Assembly (NCBI GenBank): GCA_039105265.1
Contig: JAPFFF010000005.1
Location: 2,217,501-2,281,500 of the forward strand
From: Tritrichomonas musculus
Taxonomy: Eukaryota > Parabasalia > Tritrichomonadida > Tritrichomonadidae
DNA: 64,000 nucleotides
Direction of reading: 5' to 3'
Positions 21,401-30,117 of this stretch are shown here, piece after piece. A program made the translations under genes and the position numbers. Positions within the stretch are counted from its first letter, which is position 1. Every line of letters starts with the position of its first letter. Below the pieces are notes generated by a model. That model saw only the letters and a list, made by a program, of their open reading frames with translations, was not told where the DNA came from and made no database searches.

Positions 21401-23026
21401 TAACGTATTTTTAAAGAGAGCATTCAAAAAGTTCTGAAAAACTTTCATGTTTGTAAAAAAGGAAACAATCACGAATACATAGAGCTGGCTCGCTTTTTCA
21501 GAGAGAAGTTGATCGACATACTTTGAATATAAAACCGATAATAAATTGGTCGGAAAAATTCCGAGAAATTCAAATATCCTTCGACTCGTATAATTTACAA
21601 TTTCCCAGGCTTTCCTAATGATGACTATCTTTTTACATTGGGAACTAAATTTGTCAAGTAATACGTAACAATCATCGTCATATTCTGTGCATTCATCCTT
21701 CGGATACTCATATTTTGAAGTAAATTTAATGATAAACTTGAAAAATAATATCATTGTCTTGATAAATTGATTTACTATCGGTTTCTTCAATTCTATTAAT
21801 GAGGCGAACATTCCGTTCTTTATTTCATGATTGAAAAAAATAATCGAATCAACAATCGTTTTGAAATATTCAAAATTTCGTCCAAAGCTTTCGATTAAAT
21901 CTAAAATTTGACTGTCTGAATTCGATTCATCGTCAAGTTTTAGTAAAAAAGTTTCGATTTTAATTGAATAAATAAAAAAAATTGTGAAAATTTGATAATT
22001 TCTGATACTAATTATTGGCGAGAAGCGAAATGAGTCACATAATTGCAGTAATGGAACTTCTTCCTTCTCATTGGCTAGAAAATTTATAGCTGAATTAAAA
22101 TAATCCATTTCATTGTTAATCTTTTTTTCAACTCCAAAAAAATTTAGAGCTAGTATAGCATTTACTTGCTGTTCTGTAATTTGATTATGTAAATTTGATG
22201 TAGAAAAACTTGTAACTATAGAAAAAGCATCATATATTGACCACGGTGAACAACTTTTTAAATTATGATTTAGCTTTTTTGAAATTGATGAAAAAGCTTT
22301 ATATAAAGAATCTTCATGAAATAATTTAAAATTTTGAAGAGATTGAGTTATGTGCTGAAGGCATTCATTATATTGATCATAATTTTGAATAAGAAAATTT
22401 GCGGCAATTATCATCTTGATTGGTTGAAAGGTAATATGAATGTATTGATTACATACAGAAATAACTCTTCTTGTTAATTCAGGATTTGAAATTTTCTGAA
22501 AAAAAAAATTAAGTGTATCTAATATATAGGAAATTAATGAATTTGTTAATTTATTCGAAAAACAATCTAATTCTAAAAAATGAATAAGAGTTGATGCAAG
22601 TTCAATCAATTGCTTTTCAGGAATGTCGTTGATTGAAATTAAATGTCGAAAAATGATTGATAATTTAAATATAATATTCACATCAATTTCGTTATTTTCC
22701 ATAAATTTAGTCCAACTTTGAATAAAAGAATCATGAATTGGCTTATCCAGATATAATATTTGAAATGATGACAAAGCGATAGCTACTAATGTTAAAATTT
22801 CTGATGATGCTAAAATTTCATTTGATAATTGAGGTGGATTAGCTAAAAATGAAATAAAGAATTTTTGGTAATGTAAAACTTCGTTTCGATCAATTGAAAA
22901 AATATAATTTATTATTTGATTCACTTGATATGGATTAATATTGATTTGATTTGTAAAATCAATCATTAATTTTTCGAAATAATCAGGCTCATCCTTTGGA
23001 AAATAAATGATTTCGTTCTCATTCAT
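15458..23026 (-). CDS. Reduced Tra1/TRRAP-like PIKK pseudokinase
   Basis: A 2522-residue, mostly helical (HEAT-like) protein. The C-terminal 250 residues align with the TRRAP pseudokinase: LFSPQIQLITSEN (TRRAP VSPQMRLVEDN), ILRYSIYDHLLKV (ISRYYDRLATV), FYNWETAFLHRFAAFSYLQVGLA (YWTFRKMFTIQLALIGFAEF), VINDINNGDG, and LRVFGEMIKFISP (FRLTPNISEFLTTIG). It ends in a FATC-like IPWF, near TRRAP's HPWL. No DFG or HRD-type catalytic motif is seen, as expected for TRRAP, the activator-binding scaffold of SAGA and NuA4. The length is about two thirds of the usual 3700-3800. The start ATG at 23026 faces CEP44 across 62 bp. Assignment is by recalled motifs; another PIKK is less likely. Confidence 0.7.
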   Translation of the reverse strand: MNENEIIYFPKDEPDYFEKLMIDFTNQININPYQVNQIINYIFSIDRNEVLHYQKFFISFLANPPQLSNEILASSEILTLVAIALSSFQILYLDKPIHDSFIQSWTKFMENNEIDVNIIFKLSIIFRHLISINDIPEKQLIELASTLIHFLELDCFSNKLTNSLISYILDTLNFFFQKISNPELTRRVISVCNQYIHITFQPIKMIIAANFLIQNYDQYNECLQHITQSLQNFKLFHEDSLYKAFSSISKKLNHNLKSCSPWSIYDAFSIVTSFSTSNLHNQITEQQVNAILALNFFGVEKKINNEMDYFNSAINFLANEKEEVPLLQLCDSFRFSPIISIRNYQIFTIFFIYSIKIETFLLKLDDESNSDSQILDLIESFGRNFEYFKTIVDSIIFFNHEIKNGMFASLIELKKPIVNQFIKTMILFFKFIIKFTSKYEYPKDECTEYDDDCYVLLDKFSSQCKKIVIIRKAWEIVNYTSRRIFEFLGIFPTNLLSVLYSKYVDQLLSEKASQLYVFVIVSFFTNMKVFQNFLNALFKNTLMKIEDREFVKNAVIFLKWSNQLLSKNPIKVICEDWFINSTKNFFIQFFRFTFSTAYTISLHSSLIQNLIKLIKKLFDEKYLLKIIPADVVIQLYFAVPSSNKENKHLCLFLFQLYQSHKAVLMKFEWYQRLLLKYAILKPKFAINAIKENNMIYDYKNTPEFKKFATDLLTIFDSYSSNELRKTVLEMISYIPAKYTTCPVQPVVDISHYCVTAIVSNEKLLVINGRQLLNYIREIITCSKPDNPFEDFVNFVNYHSIDNDDNGSQPISIEKDLSNSDGLFGIFNFLGFLANSVIEKCETLDHFLFIQDVFTLIIQFSKDVSHCLPSSLSPSYVAHFIVSLAINSKYFDLNLGITDSPEYFSSVLSEVENVLFNVSYPCYRHATFVGKYLIEHFSKSSINILQMTKYVLNFILRQLDSQLIPSHHVDTDDGVKFDICHFLPEEVFEIVLFLKENVNNCEAIDFIPLFEVKLPFIASFSLCEIISNSQLNGIDDKKEKDFFDDEEKKSLSDYLNDFAEIDLQQIVPLLLLFPSHQEKFLDLCSESIKISMPKSKPNPSKIPFVFCLLGLPQSSFKLSLDVLKTSFINSSPADSVVIAECIKKAHSVLRLESKKKSPLSVFVRQVLSNNGFHDDFFVSDDLASFKHLFSLFVLQPSLVITVITDQLNLLIEKKYKDSQLIESNIQFLLDFLTLPAVIGHLVKNNEYKKIGKLFLKIYFTFSLNVADLMISYFSVKPKIWSNFLVKNITKEEYLFFFFENIQAEKLSQIVIDIKENTQVLSDHLQIEYIQFFAIENSDIPYNQIKEAFLSYFTQKDRHFLQDLIAYLVDNGEIWDLILSFLKSNKNYLLQCLKLEIMKNDNHDFESLPDFLSKISIEYFSSFFEFFFECYRESVDIELLQNIITNIECNRIPLFERVLSKYSFNFEFDFDQLLQNRKSENDLSIEKEPLELIEFGNNLLNLHSHDSQKIHSILESVDIDTPSYVFEEIEKVVLDENCELIRSLMMRFVKQRKHFLSILKLIQNNRSTFSEDIFELFSNELVLFASLNLFKTTEKNVVFNIDCFNVLCSFLSQSNQCNASHLLWGKKLSEIANLILPVFVKDDTFFHKNYSEFSDNLVLLVSLFGSQCKFIKTYFGIISKFYYENDSLILHELFECVPKIIQNLENLNPSELNPFVSLLCEMVNVNKNLTFPYALHALNLLTQKGFGNIKKITGPLSLIVKGELNEIPFSKLNFNFDYSFLNSLKNVFCRWFLNPLNTEAFSKVIEKVDTKSDLSNWLLFSRSQISNDFNVDFKSDSEYDHFFNNMPFQIIEKHRNLIVNDSSVPLYYYKLLSFCPKVKKKDKNKDNMSKFKSFFKLFSIDYYYRHILANTEHRMIVLKGVTDQESIESLNLSKSGNISFFSGVSACLYPPDFTSKINVNKSPSSSFQLLQDARGIIGIPKSYPNQIIERLNRAKDLAFQSLKSSEIVQFLCVCSLCHNPIVPPYFSRYHSIKLFEDFNRILQFATTKGINVDFSPLDKSESFITQSQCDVNSSEKVTTVKTKENFLIYAMKNQFNNPRIWSDMSAIENDDILYLFLHSNILPSNAKIEVLKQIKEFPFRWCQILFNDIKKGDLNESFISLVSDVFRIDYSSVFSCVTKLEEVSKLRTKSFFESRIMEDEHPSHNFTFVVNPTKQFFSTLPICAPLLPNGPMSPYSYPMHCVYLSIDKENSSFGTVEVCLADGTRVKYLLTAMIGTFCPELNILSHMINKILMKRVYCRSKNVELFSPQIQLITSENEVKNDSKLFLVRTNALPILRYSIYDHLLKVKREGKFPDLKNFNQFTEFKSSKDFYNWETAFLHRFAAFSYLQVGLAMKVVLPFHLLVDESVASLEFLQLRKQTVINDINNGDGFGGSKLRVFGEMIKFISPKIALAVLPTAMVNIATAFKFNDERLSVILNNLIGIGFSEKMERFNKSLQSKDGTKIVENLISSSCNDISISDIPWF

Positions 23027-23088
23027 TTTCCGTGAATGACATGTTATATGATAAAATTTTACGTTTATAAATAGATTATTTATAAGTC
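23027..23088. promoter_or_regulatory. Divergent promoter, TRRAP-like/CEP44
   Basis: A 62-bp spacer. On the minus side TCATTCACGG sits about 15 nt before the ATG, a good match to the trichomonad initiator. On the plus side the only TCA is the one overlapping the start codon (AAGTCATGAG), so the CEP44 mRNA may have almost no leader. Confidence 0.4.
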
Positions 23089-23514
23089 ATGAGTGAAGTT
23101 GCTCTTAAATCAAAATGCAGAGCTCTTAGGACAGAGTTACGAACAATGAAATATGCTAGCTTATGGAACGAAAAGTCAATAATGTCTGGTGACCCAGGAA
23201 TGTATCTAAGATTACTCCATTTCTTTTTCATTGAATATTCACCACAAGTTAAAAATTGGATAATTGAAAATGGATATACACTTCAAACTGCAACAGATTT
23301 AGCTTTTATTCAACAGATTTACAAGTTATTACAGACTTCTATGAATTACCGACCTAAAATTACTGTTGAAAACTTTTTCAAAACAAAATTTGCACTTCAA
23401 AAATTAAATCTTTCGTATGATATTGCAAAAATGATCCAAGAAAAGTCCAAAACGCTTCCACCAGTTATTATTTCAACCAATAATTCTAATATTAGCATAA
23501 AAAAGGAATTGTAA
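23089..23514 (+). CDS. CEP44: Centrosomal protein 44 domain protein
   Basis: The 141-residue product is essentially the CEP44 N-terminal domain alone. Matches include LKSKCRALRTELRTMKY at the start (human LKRSLRKLEQVLRLLNY), GDPGMYLRLLHFFFIEYSPQVKNWI (human GDPAASLPIISYSFTSYSPYVTELI), DLAFIQQIYKLLQTSMNYRPKIT (human [23 protein letters not shown]) and NFFKTKFALQKLNLSYDI. In animals CEP44 associates with the centriole and helps conversion to a centrosome; here a basal-body role is inferred. The C-terminal coiled coil of the about 390-residue human protein is missing. Confidence 0.88.
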   Translation: MSEVALKSKCRALRTELRTMKYASLWNEKSIMSGDPGMYLRLLHFFFIEYSPQVKNWIIENGYTLQTATDLAFIQQIYKLLQTSMNYRPKITVENFFKTKFALQKLNLSYDIAKMIQEKSKTLPPVIISTNNSNISIKKEL

Positions 23515-23641
23515 AATCACATATTTGAACATAAACTTATTATTTATGAATGTAATGCAAGATATGATATAATTCTTTAGTAAAAATTTTCATGATAAAT
23601 AAATAAATGTAACCATTTTTTTTTTTTATTTTTGAAATGGT

Positions 23642-25363
23642 ATGACTTTTTGTAAAATACCTTCTACATTCCCAACAACATGTCAATTGATCATAGTAGA
23701 ATTACTCATTATATTAATTTCATTTGCTGAAGTTTATTATTGTCACCATATTTCAGAAATTCCATATTTTGTCACATTTCAAACAATCCCATATTTATCA
23801 GCTGACAAATCAACAATTCATTTTAAACTTCGCAAAAATCCAGGTAATAATGTATATTTTTCGATTATTGGATATGGCGCAAAAACTGAAAATAAATTAA
23901 GTAATTTTTGCGTTAAAAAAAATTGTTCAATTCCTCTTTTTATTGGTGGTCATGTAGAATTTACAATTAAAGATTCCAAAAAAAATATTTATAGTCAAAC
24001 TTTAGATTTACCAAGATTAAATTTTACGTGCACATCACCAAATTGGGAAGATAGAATGTGTTATGCAAAAAATATTTGTTATAATTCAGGAATTTTTGCT
24101 TTGACATCACCGTTTCCAATATCATTTGATCAAAATATGCTTACTTTAGGATCTCGTACACCCCCAGTTGACTTTACTTTTTCAAGATTATCCAATCGTT
24201 TTAAGTATCAGTCAAGCCTTCCACAAGGTATTCCATACCTCAAAAATAAAACAAATTTACTCTCAATTTTTCATCACATGGAACAAGAATGGCATTTGTA
24301 TTACGATCTTCTAATTCCTACATTTTGGACTCTAACAAAAGATGGCTATGATGACTTTAAAAATCATCACCTTCTCTTTCTATCATTTTGTAATCAAGTT
24401 CCTCATATTATAACATCATTGTCAAATCATCGTCTTCTTTGTTTGGATAGACCATTTTGTTTCGAAGATTTGGAACTTGGAATGGTCAAGGTTACAAACT
24501 CAACGAAAAATGGAATTGACCCTCCATACGATTTCCCAAATGTTTCTCTCAGATTATTTAAAAAAGAAATCTATCGATTTTTTAATATATCAGAAAATAA
24601 AAATGACGAAATACAAAATATTTTGTTAGAAACTAAAAACAAAAATGATCTTCATAATAATTATACTAAAGAGGAAGAGCCAAGCAACGACGATAATCAT
24701 ACTATTAAATCAGAACAAAACCATGACACAAAAGAAATAGACAAAAAAGAACAAGATGATAAAAATGAAATTGTTAAAAATGATATATTTGAGAAAAGCG
24801 TTAATAATAATCAAGATAACGAGAAACAAGTAAATGATATGATCGATCAGATACCTAAAAAGAAAAAATTAAAGATATTAATAATAATTCGTTTTATAAA
24901 ACGTAAAATAAAAAATATTCAAGAATTTATTAACACTGTAATGGAACTTTTCCCAGATGATGAAGTTGAATATAAAGGATTCGAATGCCTTTCAACCAAA
25001 GATCAAATTCTTGCTGTAAAAGATTTTGATGTGCTAATCGGCATCCACGGCAGTGCACTTTCTAATGTTATTTGGATGAAAGAAAACTCAACTCTTGTAG
25101 AAATTTTCCCATATAAGTTCACATGTAGAGATTGGTACGAAAAAGCAAGTTTACTTGCCAAAGTTAATTATATTGCATATCACCCTCAAAGTGAAAAAGA
25201 AGCTTATATTGACAAGCCTGATGAAATGCTGATCAAATGTTATCAAGGTAAGTATACTTGCAGAAGTTCCTATTGCTTGGATAGGTTGCGTGATCAAGAT
25301 ATAATCATTGATCTCGAAAATTTTAAAAAAATGATGAAATCAAAATTTCATAATTATAGATGA
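23642..25363 (+). CDS. GT61-like glycosyltransferase, type II membrane protein
   Basis: A 573-residue secretory-pathway enzyme with a transmembrane anchor near residues 15-34 (QLIIVELLIILISFAEVYY). The C-terminal part has the hallmark of GT61/DUF563 transferases (EOGT, plant xylan enzymes): VLIGIHGSALSNVIWM around residues 466-481, then STLVEIFPYKF, WYEKASLLAKVNYIAYHP. The N-terminal lumenal region has a CFEDLELGM motif. An Asn/Lys/Glu-rich stretch (about 325-405) splits the catalytic region and looks like a low-complexity insertion. The enzyme probably modifies surface glycoconjugates in the Golgi or ER; the donor sugar cannot be told from sequence. Confidence 0.75.
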   Translation: MTFCKIPSTFPTTCQLIIVELLIILISFAEVYYCHHISEIPYFVTFQTIPYLSADKSTIHFKLRKNPGNNVYFSIIGYGAKTENKLSNFCVKKNCSIPLFIGGHVEFTIKDSKKNIYSQTLDLPRLNFTCTSPNWEDRMCYAKNICYNSGIFALTSPFPISFDQNMLTLGSRTPPVDFTFSRLSNRFKYQSSLPQGIPYLKNKTNLLSIFHHMEQEWHLYYDLLIPTFWTLTKDGYDDFKNHHLLFLSFCNQVPHIITSLSNHRLLCLDRPFCFEDLELGMVKVTNSTKNGIDPPYDFPNVSLRLFKKEIYRFFNISENKNDEIQNILLETKNKNDLHNNYTKEEEPSNDDNHTIKSEQNHDTKEIDKKEQDDKNEIVKNDIFEKSVNNNQDNEKQVNDMIDQIPKKKKLKILIIIRFIKRKIKNIQEFINTVMELFPDDEVEYKGFECLSTKDQILAVKDFDVLIGIHGSALSNVIWMKENSTLVEIFPYKFTCRDWYEKASLLAKVNYIAYHPQSEKEAYIDKPDEMLIKCYQGKYTCRSSYCLDRLRDQDIIIDLENFKKMMKSKFHNYR

Positions 25364-25802
25364 TTTTGTATTTATTAATAAATTTGAACTTTGTTTTACT
25401 TCATGCTGTATTTATGAAACTTTTTTTAACCTTCATTTGTTGAGATTGAGATTACCTTGCTTTTCAAAATTTTAAAATATCAACCAATTTTGTTATTGGC
25501 TACTTTAACAATTATTTTTTTATTCAAGAGTGTTGAATCATCTTTTGAAGACATTAATTTCAGGAATTCCAAAATGATTTTTATAAATTCATCATTCATT
25601 TTATATATAGACCTTTCGGGAAAATAATTGATGTTTACTACATGTATGAATCATTAGAAGATTATGAAATAAAAGTATTTAATAATATTTTTAGTAAATT
25701 ACATTATTTTTATAACAAATTATTTAAATAGCTTAATTTTCGTAAATTTACAATCAAATATACTAAAATGAATGACTTTATATGGATTTAGCTCCACTAA
25801 CT
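25364..25802. other. Gene-free AT-rich spacer
   Basis: About 440 bp between the glycosyltransferase and the ankyrin gene, which converge. I see no supported feature. Confidence 0.5.
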
Positions 25803-26574
25803 TCATTTGGTTTTCTGCCCATATTCTGGTATTAGATTGAAAAAAAGAAAAAATACATCTTTAATTGATAAATCTGCATGTGAATCAAGTAAAAGTTGAA
25901 TAATACCTCTGTTTTCCAAATAAAATGCAATATGAAGAGGAGTTCTATAAAATTACAAATGCAAAACACCAATTAAATCACGTATATCTGTATTCGCTCC
26001 CTTTTTTAATAAATATTCAACACATTCTAAACGTTGGCTTGTTGTTGCCCAGTGAAGAGGTGTCAATCCAGTATCATCTACTGCATTTATGTTAGCATTA
26101 TTTTGAAGTAAAAGCTCACACTTAGAAATATCACCAACATTAGCAGCTAAATGAAGTGATGTATAATAAATTATTAAAATATTTTGAACTCCTGCTGCAT
26201 CAACTGCATCAACTTTTGCTCCTGCTTCCAGAAGAAGTCTCATACTTTCATTGTTTCCAAACTGTACTGCATAATGAAGAGATGTCCTATAAAATTATAA
26301 TTTTAAAAATTTCCAATAAATCAATCGCATTAGGATCTGCACCTAGATGAAGTAAATATGAAATACAATTCGTCTTACCACAGCCAGACGCAATATGAAT
26401 CATTTGTGCGTGACGACAAGTAACTGATGAAACAGACCATATAAATACAAAAAAATAAAATTAAAACTGAAAAATTGCCTCATTTACTTTAACCTTTGAA
26501 GGAACTAAACTTTCTAAAACTGCAAAATCTCCTCTTGTGCATGCTAAAAATGCCCTTCTTAAATTCTCAGACAT
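25803..26574 (-). pseudogene. Ankyrin-repeat gene, interrupted (decayed or mini-intron bearing)
   Basis: The minus strand starts with an ATG at 26574 (MSENLRRAFLACTRGDFAVLE), typical of trichomonad ankyrin proteins, and then encodes about five ankyrin repeats in pieces: HAQMIHIASGCGKTNCISYLL, SLHYAVQFGNNESMRLLLEAG, SLHLAANVGDISKCELLLQN, TPLHWATTSQRLECVEYLLK and PLHIAFYLENRGIIQLLLDS. The tail ends at a TGA at 25803-25805. The coding pieces are well preserved, but stops or extra residues lie between them. Three AT-rich inserts of about 21-24 nt sit at the same point, just before the Thr-x-Leu-His of a repeat, and a longer AT-rich break follows residue 37. Simple GT-AG removal does not restore the frame in the two cases I checked, so this is either a pseudogene or uses unusual introns. 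Confidence 0.65.
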
Positions 26575-27167
26575 TTTTATATAAATATATTACAAAAAAC
26601 GTTTTTTTTTACTTAAGAACGATAAGAGGCCAATATTTTGATTTTTTCACCTTTTTTATAAACGTACGCAAAATTTAGTCAACATCAATCAAAATTAAAA
26701 CAAAAAGTAACAAAGCTATTTAAATTTTATGATAATAAATAAAACAATTTGATCTTTTTACTATTTTATTTGTCGATAAATCAAATTTTTCCTAATTTTG
26801 ATGAATTTGGAATCTCATCATAAAAATTGCCAAAAGTACCCCGACGATGATATATGGTTCAAACGCAAAAATTATATTTCAAGTTTTTGATATTAAAAAT
26901 ATTGCCTGACCATATATATTTGAAAGGATTTCATTGAAGAAAATTTTAATATTACGGTTGTTATGAAAAAGTTCTAAAATTTCAAGAAGAAGAATTTTTG
27001 AATTAAAACTAGAGCAAAATTTTATCATTATTTATGACAAACAAAACTAACAGAATAATAATAAAAAAAAAAAGCCAAAAATTTTTTTTTTTCAATTTTG
27101 ATCGATTTCTAATGCATCAATTTTAGTCATATCACCAATTCATTTATCAACAAGTACAACAATCGCA
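26575..27167. other. Intergenic region between divergent ankyrin and LRR genes
   Basis: About 590 bp of AT-rich DNA. Its right end (27145-27167) carries CAACAAGTACAACAATCGCA just before the ATG. I see no gene in it. Confidence 0.5.
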
Positions 27168-29735
27168 ATGCAATCTAGCTTTATTTTACTATTCAATTGC
27201 AAGCAATTCCCAATTCCTTCAGATTTTGAATCATTAAATTGTATTAAAGAGGAAATCAAGGACCAGTTACTTAAAACACACCAATACGAAGTTCAATCAG
27301 ATGTTCAAGAATATGTTTTTAGATCTTTTATCAAACATCTTTTATATAATGAAATACCAAATATTACAAATTACAATATATCAGAATTTGAAGAATTAAG
27401 TAATGAATTCGATTGGATGAAGAATCTAGTTCAGACATTTCAAAAGAATATCTTAAGAAGCGAAAGATACTCTCGATTAATTAAAAACAAAATCCAACTC
27501 GAAGAAAAGAAAGATTATTTTGCTAATTTTCAAGATGAATATTCTTATATAAACGGCCTTTTGTTTCGTTCCGATGAATTTATTGCATTGAGTGCATCTT
27601 CATTAGATTTATATGATTTATCTCGGATATATAAAGATGAAAATACTTTATTTATCGAAGTTTATTTGCAGGAAAAGATATGCATAGATCATTTAACTTA
27701 TTCATTAAATGAAAGAGATAATACAGCAATAATTACAGGCTTCGATGATATGGTGAATGATGTTTACGTTCCAAAAACAATTCATCATAAATCTAAAGAA
27801 TACCTGGTAACACAAATTTATGACTATTCATTCAAAGGAAAAAATAACTTGAACACATTAAAATTTGCGGATGATTCAAAAGTTCACTCTTTGGGAAGTT
27901 TTACATTTACGGAATCTTCAATTAAAAGCATCACTATTCCACCAGAAGTTTTAAAAATCGATTCAAACTGCTTTAGTGAATCAGAGCTTCAAAGCATTAC
28001 ATTCTCTAATAAATCAAAATTACAAATAATCGAAGAAGGCTCGTTTGAACGTACTTCAATAAAAAGCATCACAATTCCTGAAAGAGTTACTGAAATTGAA
28101 AGTTTGGCATTCAGAAATAGTAGCCTTGAAGATATATATTTTTCCAATCCTTTAATGATAAAGAGAATTGGACTGCATGCATTCAATTCAACACAAATCA
28201 CAGAAATTACAATTCCATCAAATATTGAAGAAATTAACGAATACACATTTAGTAACTGCAGAAATCTTGTGTCTGTTAAATTTACTGAAAATTCTAAATT
28301 GAAAACAATCAAATCATTTGCATTTACTGAATCAACTATTCAAAGTTTAACCATTCCATCAAGTGTCATGAAATTCGAAGATGATTGGTGTGATAATACA
28401 TCGAATTTGAACACAATTGAAGTTCTCCAGTGCAGAGAAAGAAGAGTTATGCTTTACAAAAATGAATTCTTGATTCAAAAGTCAAACATAAAGAACAAGC
28501 AATACAATGTCCTCTTATTTGCACGAAGAGATATAGGTGTCGCAATTATTCCTTCATTTATTGAAAAAATAAATTCATCAACTTTTGATAATTGTAAGAA
28601 ATTAAGTGCAATTCTTTTCTCAAGAGACTCCAAACTGAAAATAATTGGAGACAAAGCGTTCGCCTGTTCATCGTTGAAGAATATCAAAATACCACAAAAC
28701 GTTTCTGAGATCGGCAAAAGAGCTTTTTATGAATGCTCTAAATTCAAAAAGATTGAATTTGAATGTAATTCACAATTAAGAACAATTGGAGAATCAGCAT
28801 TTGAATATACTTCGCTTGAAAACATAACAACACCACCTGGAGTTGTAGACATTCGATCCAGAACATTTGCACATTGTCCCAATTTATCAAACGTTTGCTT
28901 TCCAAAATTATTAGAGATGGATTGGTATGTATTTGAAGGAAGTTCAGTCAATTGCCTTAAAATACCATCAGATGTCAACCAAATATTCACAAATTGGTGT
29001 GAAAACGCAATAAATATTAATGAAATCCAAATAATTCCAAGAAGCGATGAAAATATAAAGTGTTATGATAATAAGTATCTCATTACAAGGTCAGATATCT
29101 ACTCGGATAAGTTCGACACAATATCTTTTGTTAGGCCAGACATAGAAGTTGCTGAAATACCTTCATTTATCACAAAAATTGGAAATTTTGCATTCTCTTC
29201 TTGTCCAAAACTCAAAAAAGTTATTTTTGCTCAAAACAGTAAATTGGAAAAAATTGGAATATTCGCTTTCTCTAGATCTAACATTAAAAGCATCTCATTG
29301 CCACCGAAACTCATTGAAATTGGCGAATATGCATTTGAATATTCACATTTGGAACATGTTGAATTTCAAAAAAATTCGCAATTAAAAATAATTAGAAATT
29401 GTTCATTTGCATTTTCAAAGCTGAAATGCATTGAAATCCCAAAAAATGTGATCCAAATACAAGAAAACGCATTTTGGCGCTGCAAGTCGCTCACAATTGT
29501 TGATTTCCATGAAAAAGCTAAATTAAAAGAAATTGGTAAAGGTGCTTTTGCTTACAGCGCTATTCGAAGCTTTCAAATTCCTAGAAATGTGCAAATGATT
29601 GGAAGTTATGCATTTGGACACTGCAGTGAGCTCCAGATAATTGAAAAAGATGAAAAATCAGAATTAAAATTTGTTGAAGATGATGCATTCGAAGACACAA
29701 AACTTGAAATGTTCATGAAACATGTTTTTAAATAA
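27168..29735 (+). CDS. BspA-like leucine-rich-repeat protein (LRR_5 type)
   Basis: An 855-residue protein. The first 130 residues are a helical domain (SDVQEYVFRSFIKHLLYNEIPNI, then ISEFEELSNEFDW) like that found at the start of many trichomonad ankyrin/LRR proteins. From about residue 190 to the end there are 23-residue Treponema-type LRRs of the form A-F-x(4)-L-x-x-I-x-I-P-x(2)-V-x-x-I-x-x-x-A-F, for example SLKNIKIPQNVSEIGKRAF. Two WCxN-type breaks (around 405 and 610) divide the array into blocks. There is no signal peptide or transmembrane segment, so unlike surface BspA proteins this one is probably intracellular. BspA-like genes form one of the largest families in Trichomonas, and this array supports the parabasalid call. 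Confidence 0.9.
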   Translation: MQSSFILLFNCKQFPIPSDFESLNCIKEEIKDQLLKTHQYEVQSDVQEYVFRSFIKHLLYNEIPNITNYNISEFEELSNEFDWMKNLVQTFQKNILRSERYSRLIKNKIQLEEKKDYFANFQDEYSYINGLLFRSDEFIALSASSLDLYDLSRIYKDENTLFIEVYLQEKICIDHLTYSLNERDNTAIITGFDDMVNDVYVPKTIHHKSKEYLVTQIYDYSFKGKNNLNTLKFADDSKVHSLGSFTFTESSIKSITIPPEVLKIDSNCFSESELQSITFSNKSKLQIIEEGSFERTSIKSITIPERVTEIESLAFRNSSLEDIYFSNPLMIKRIGLHAFNSTQITEITIPSNIEEINEYTFSNCRNLVSVKFTENSKLKTIKSFAFTESTIQSLTIPSSVMKFEDDWCDNTSNLNTIEVLQCRERRVMLYKNEFLIQKSNIKNKQYNVLLFARRDIGVAIIPSFIEKINSSTFDNCKKLSAILFSRDSKLKIIGDKAFACSSLKNIKIPQNVSEIGKRAFYECSKFKKIEFECNSQLRTIGESAFEYTSLENITTPPGVVDIRSRTFAHCPNLSNVCFPKLLEMDWYVFEGSSVNCLKIPSDVNQIFTNWCENAININEIQIIPRSDENIKCYDNKYLITRSDIYSDKFDTISFVRPDIEVAEIPSFITKIGNFAFSSCPKLKKVIFAQNSKLEKIGIFAFSRSNIKSISLPPKLIEIGEYAFEYSHLEHVEFQKNSQLKIIRNCSFAFSKLKCIEIPKNVIQIQENAFWRCKSLTIVDFHEKAKLKEIGKGAFAYSAIRSFQIPRNVQMIGSYAFGHCSELQIIEKDEKSELKFVEDDAFEDTKLEMFMKHVFK

Positions 29736-30117
29736 CATGCTTATTGTATGCATTTAATAAATCGGAATTTAAAACAATTTTATCTATTTTTATTAATCTT
29801 ATTGATTAATAAGATTATATTTGGCTCCAATAGAATTGAATAAATCATTAAATAAATTGTATATAATTTATATACAAAACAAAACAAAAAGTCATTTAGT
29901 TGCGTTAGTTAATTAAGTTTCATTGATATAAAGAATTAAAAAAAAAGATGATGCTCATTTGTTTAAGAAAGAAACAAAAAATAATTAAATAAATAAAAAT
30001 ATCTTGCTTTAAAACCTTTTTAAAGACATTTTTTTTATTTAGTATATCAAAAATGAATTTCATAAAAATTAACAAACAAACAAATAAAACAATAAAATTA
30101 TAAAATACACAAATTTT
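29736..30117. other. Gene-free AT-rich spacer
   Basis: About 380 bp between the convergent LRR and ubiquitin-like genes. A 12-bp palindrome, ATTAATCTTATTGATTAATAAG (29793-29814 region), could form a weak hairpin near the 3' ends. Nothing else is supported. Confidence 0.4.
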
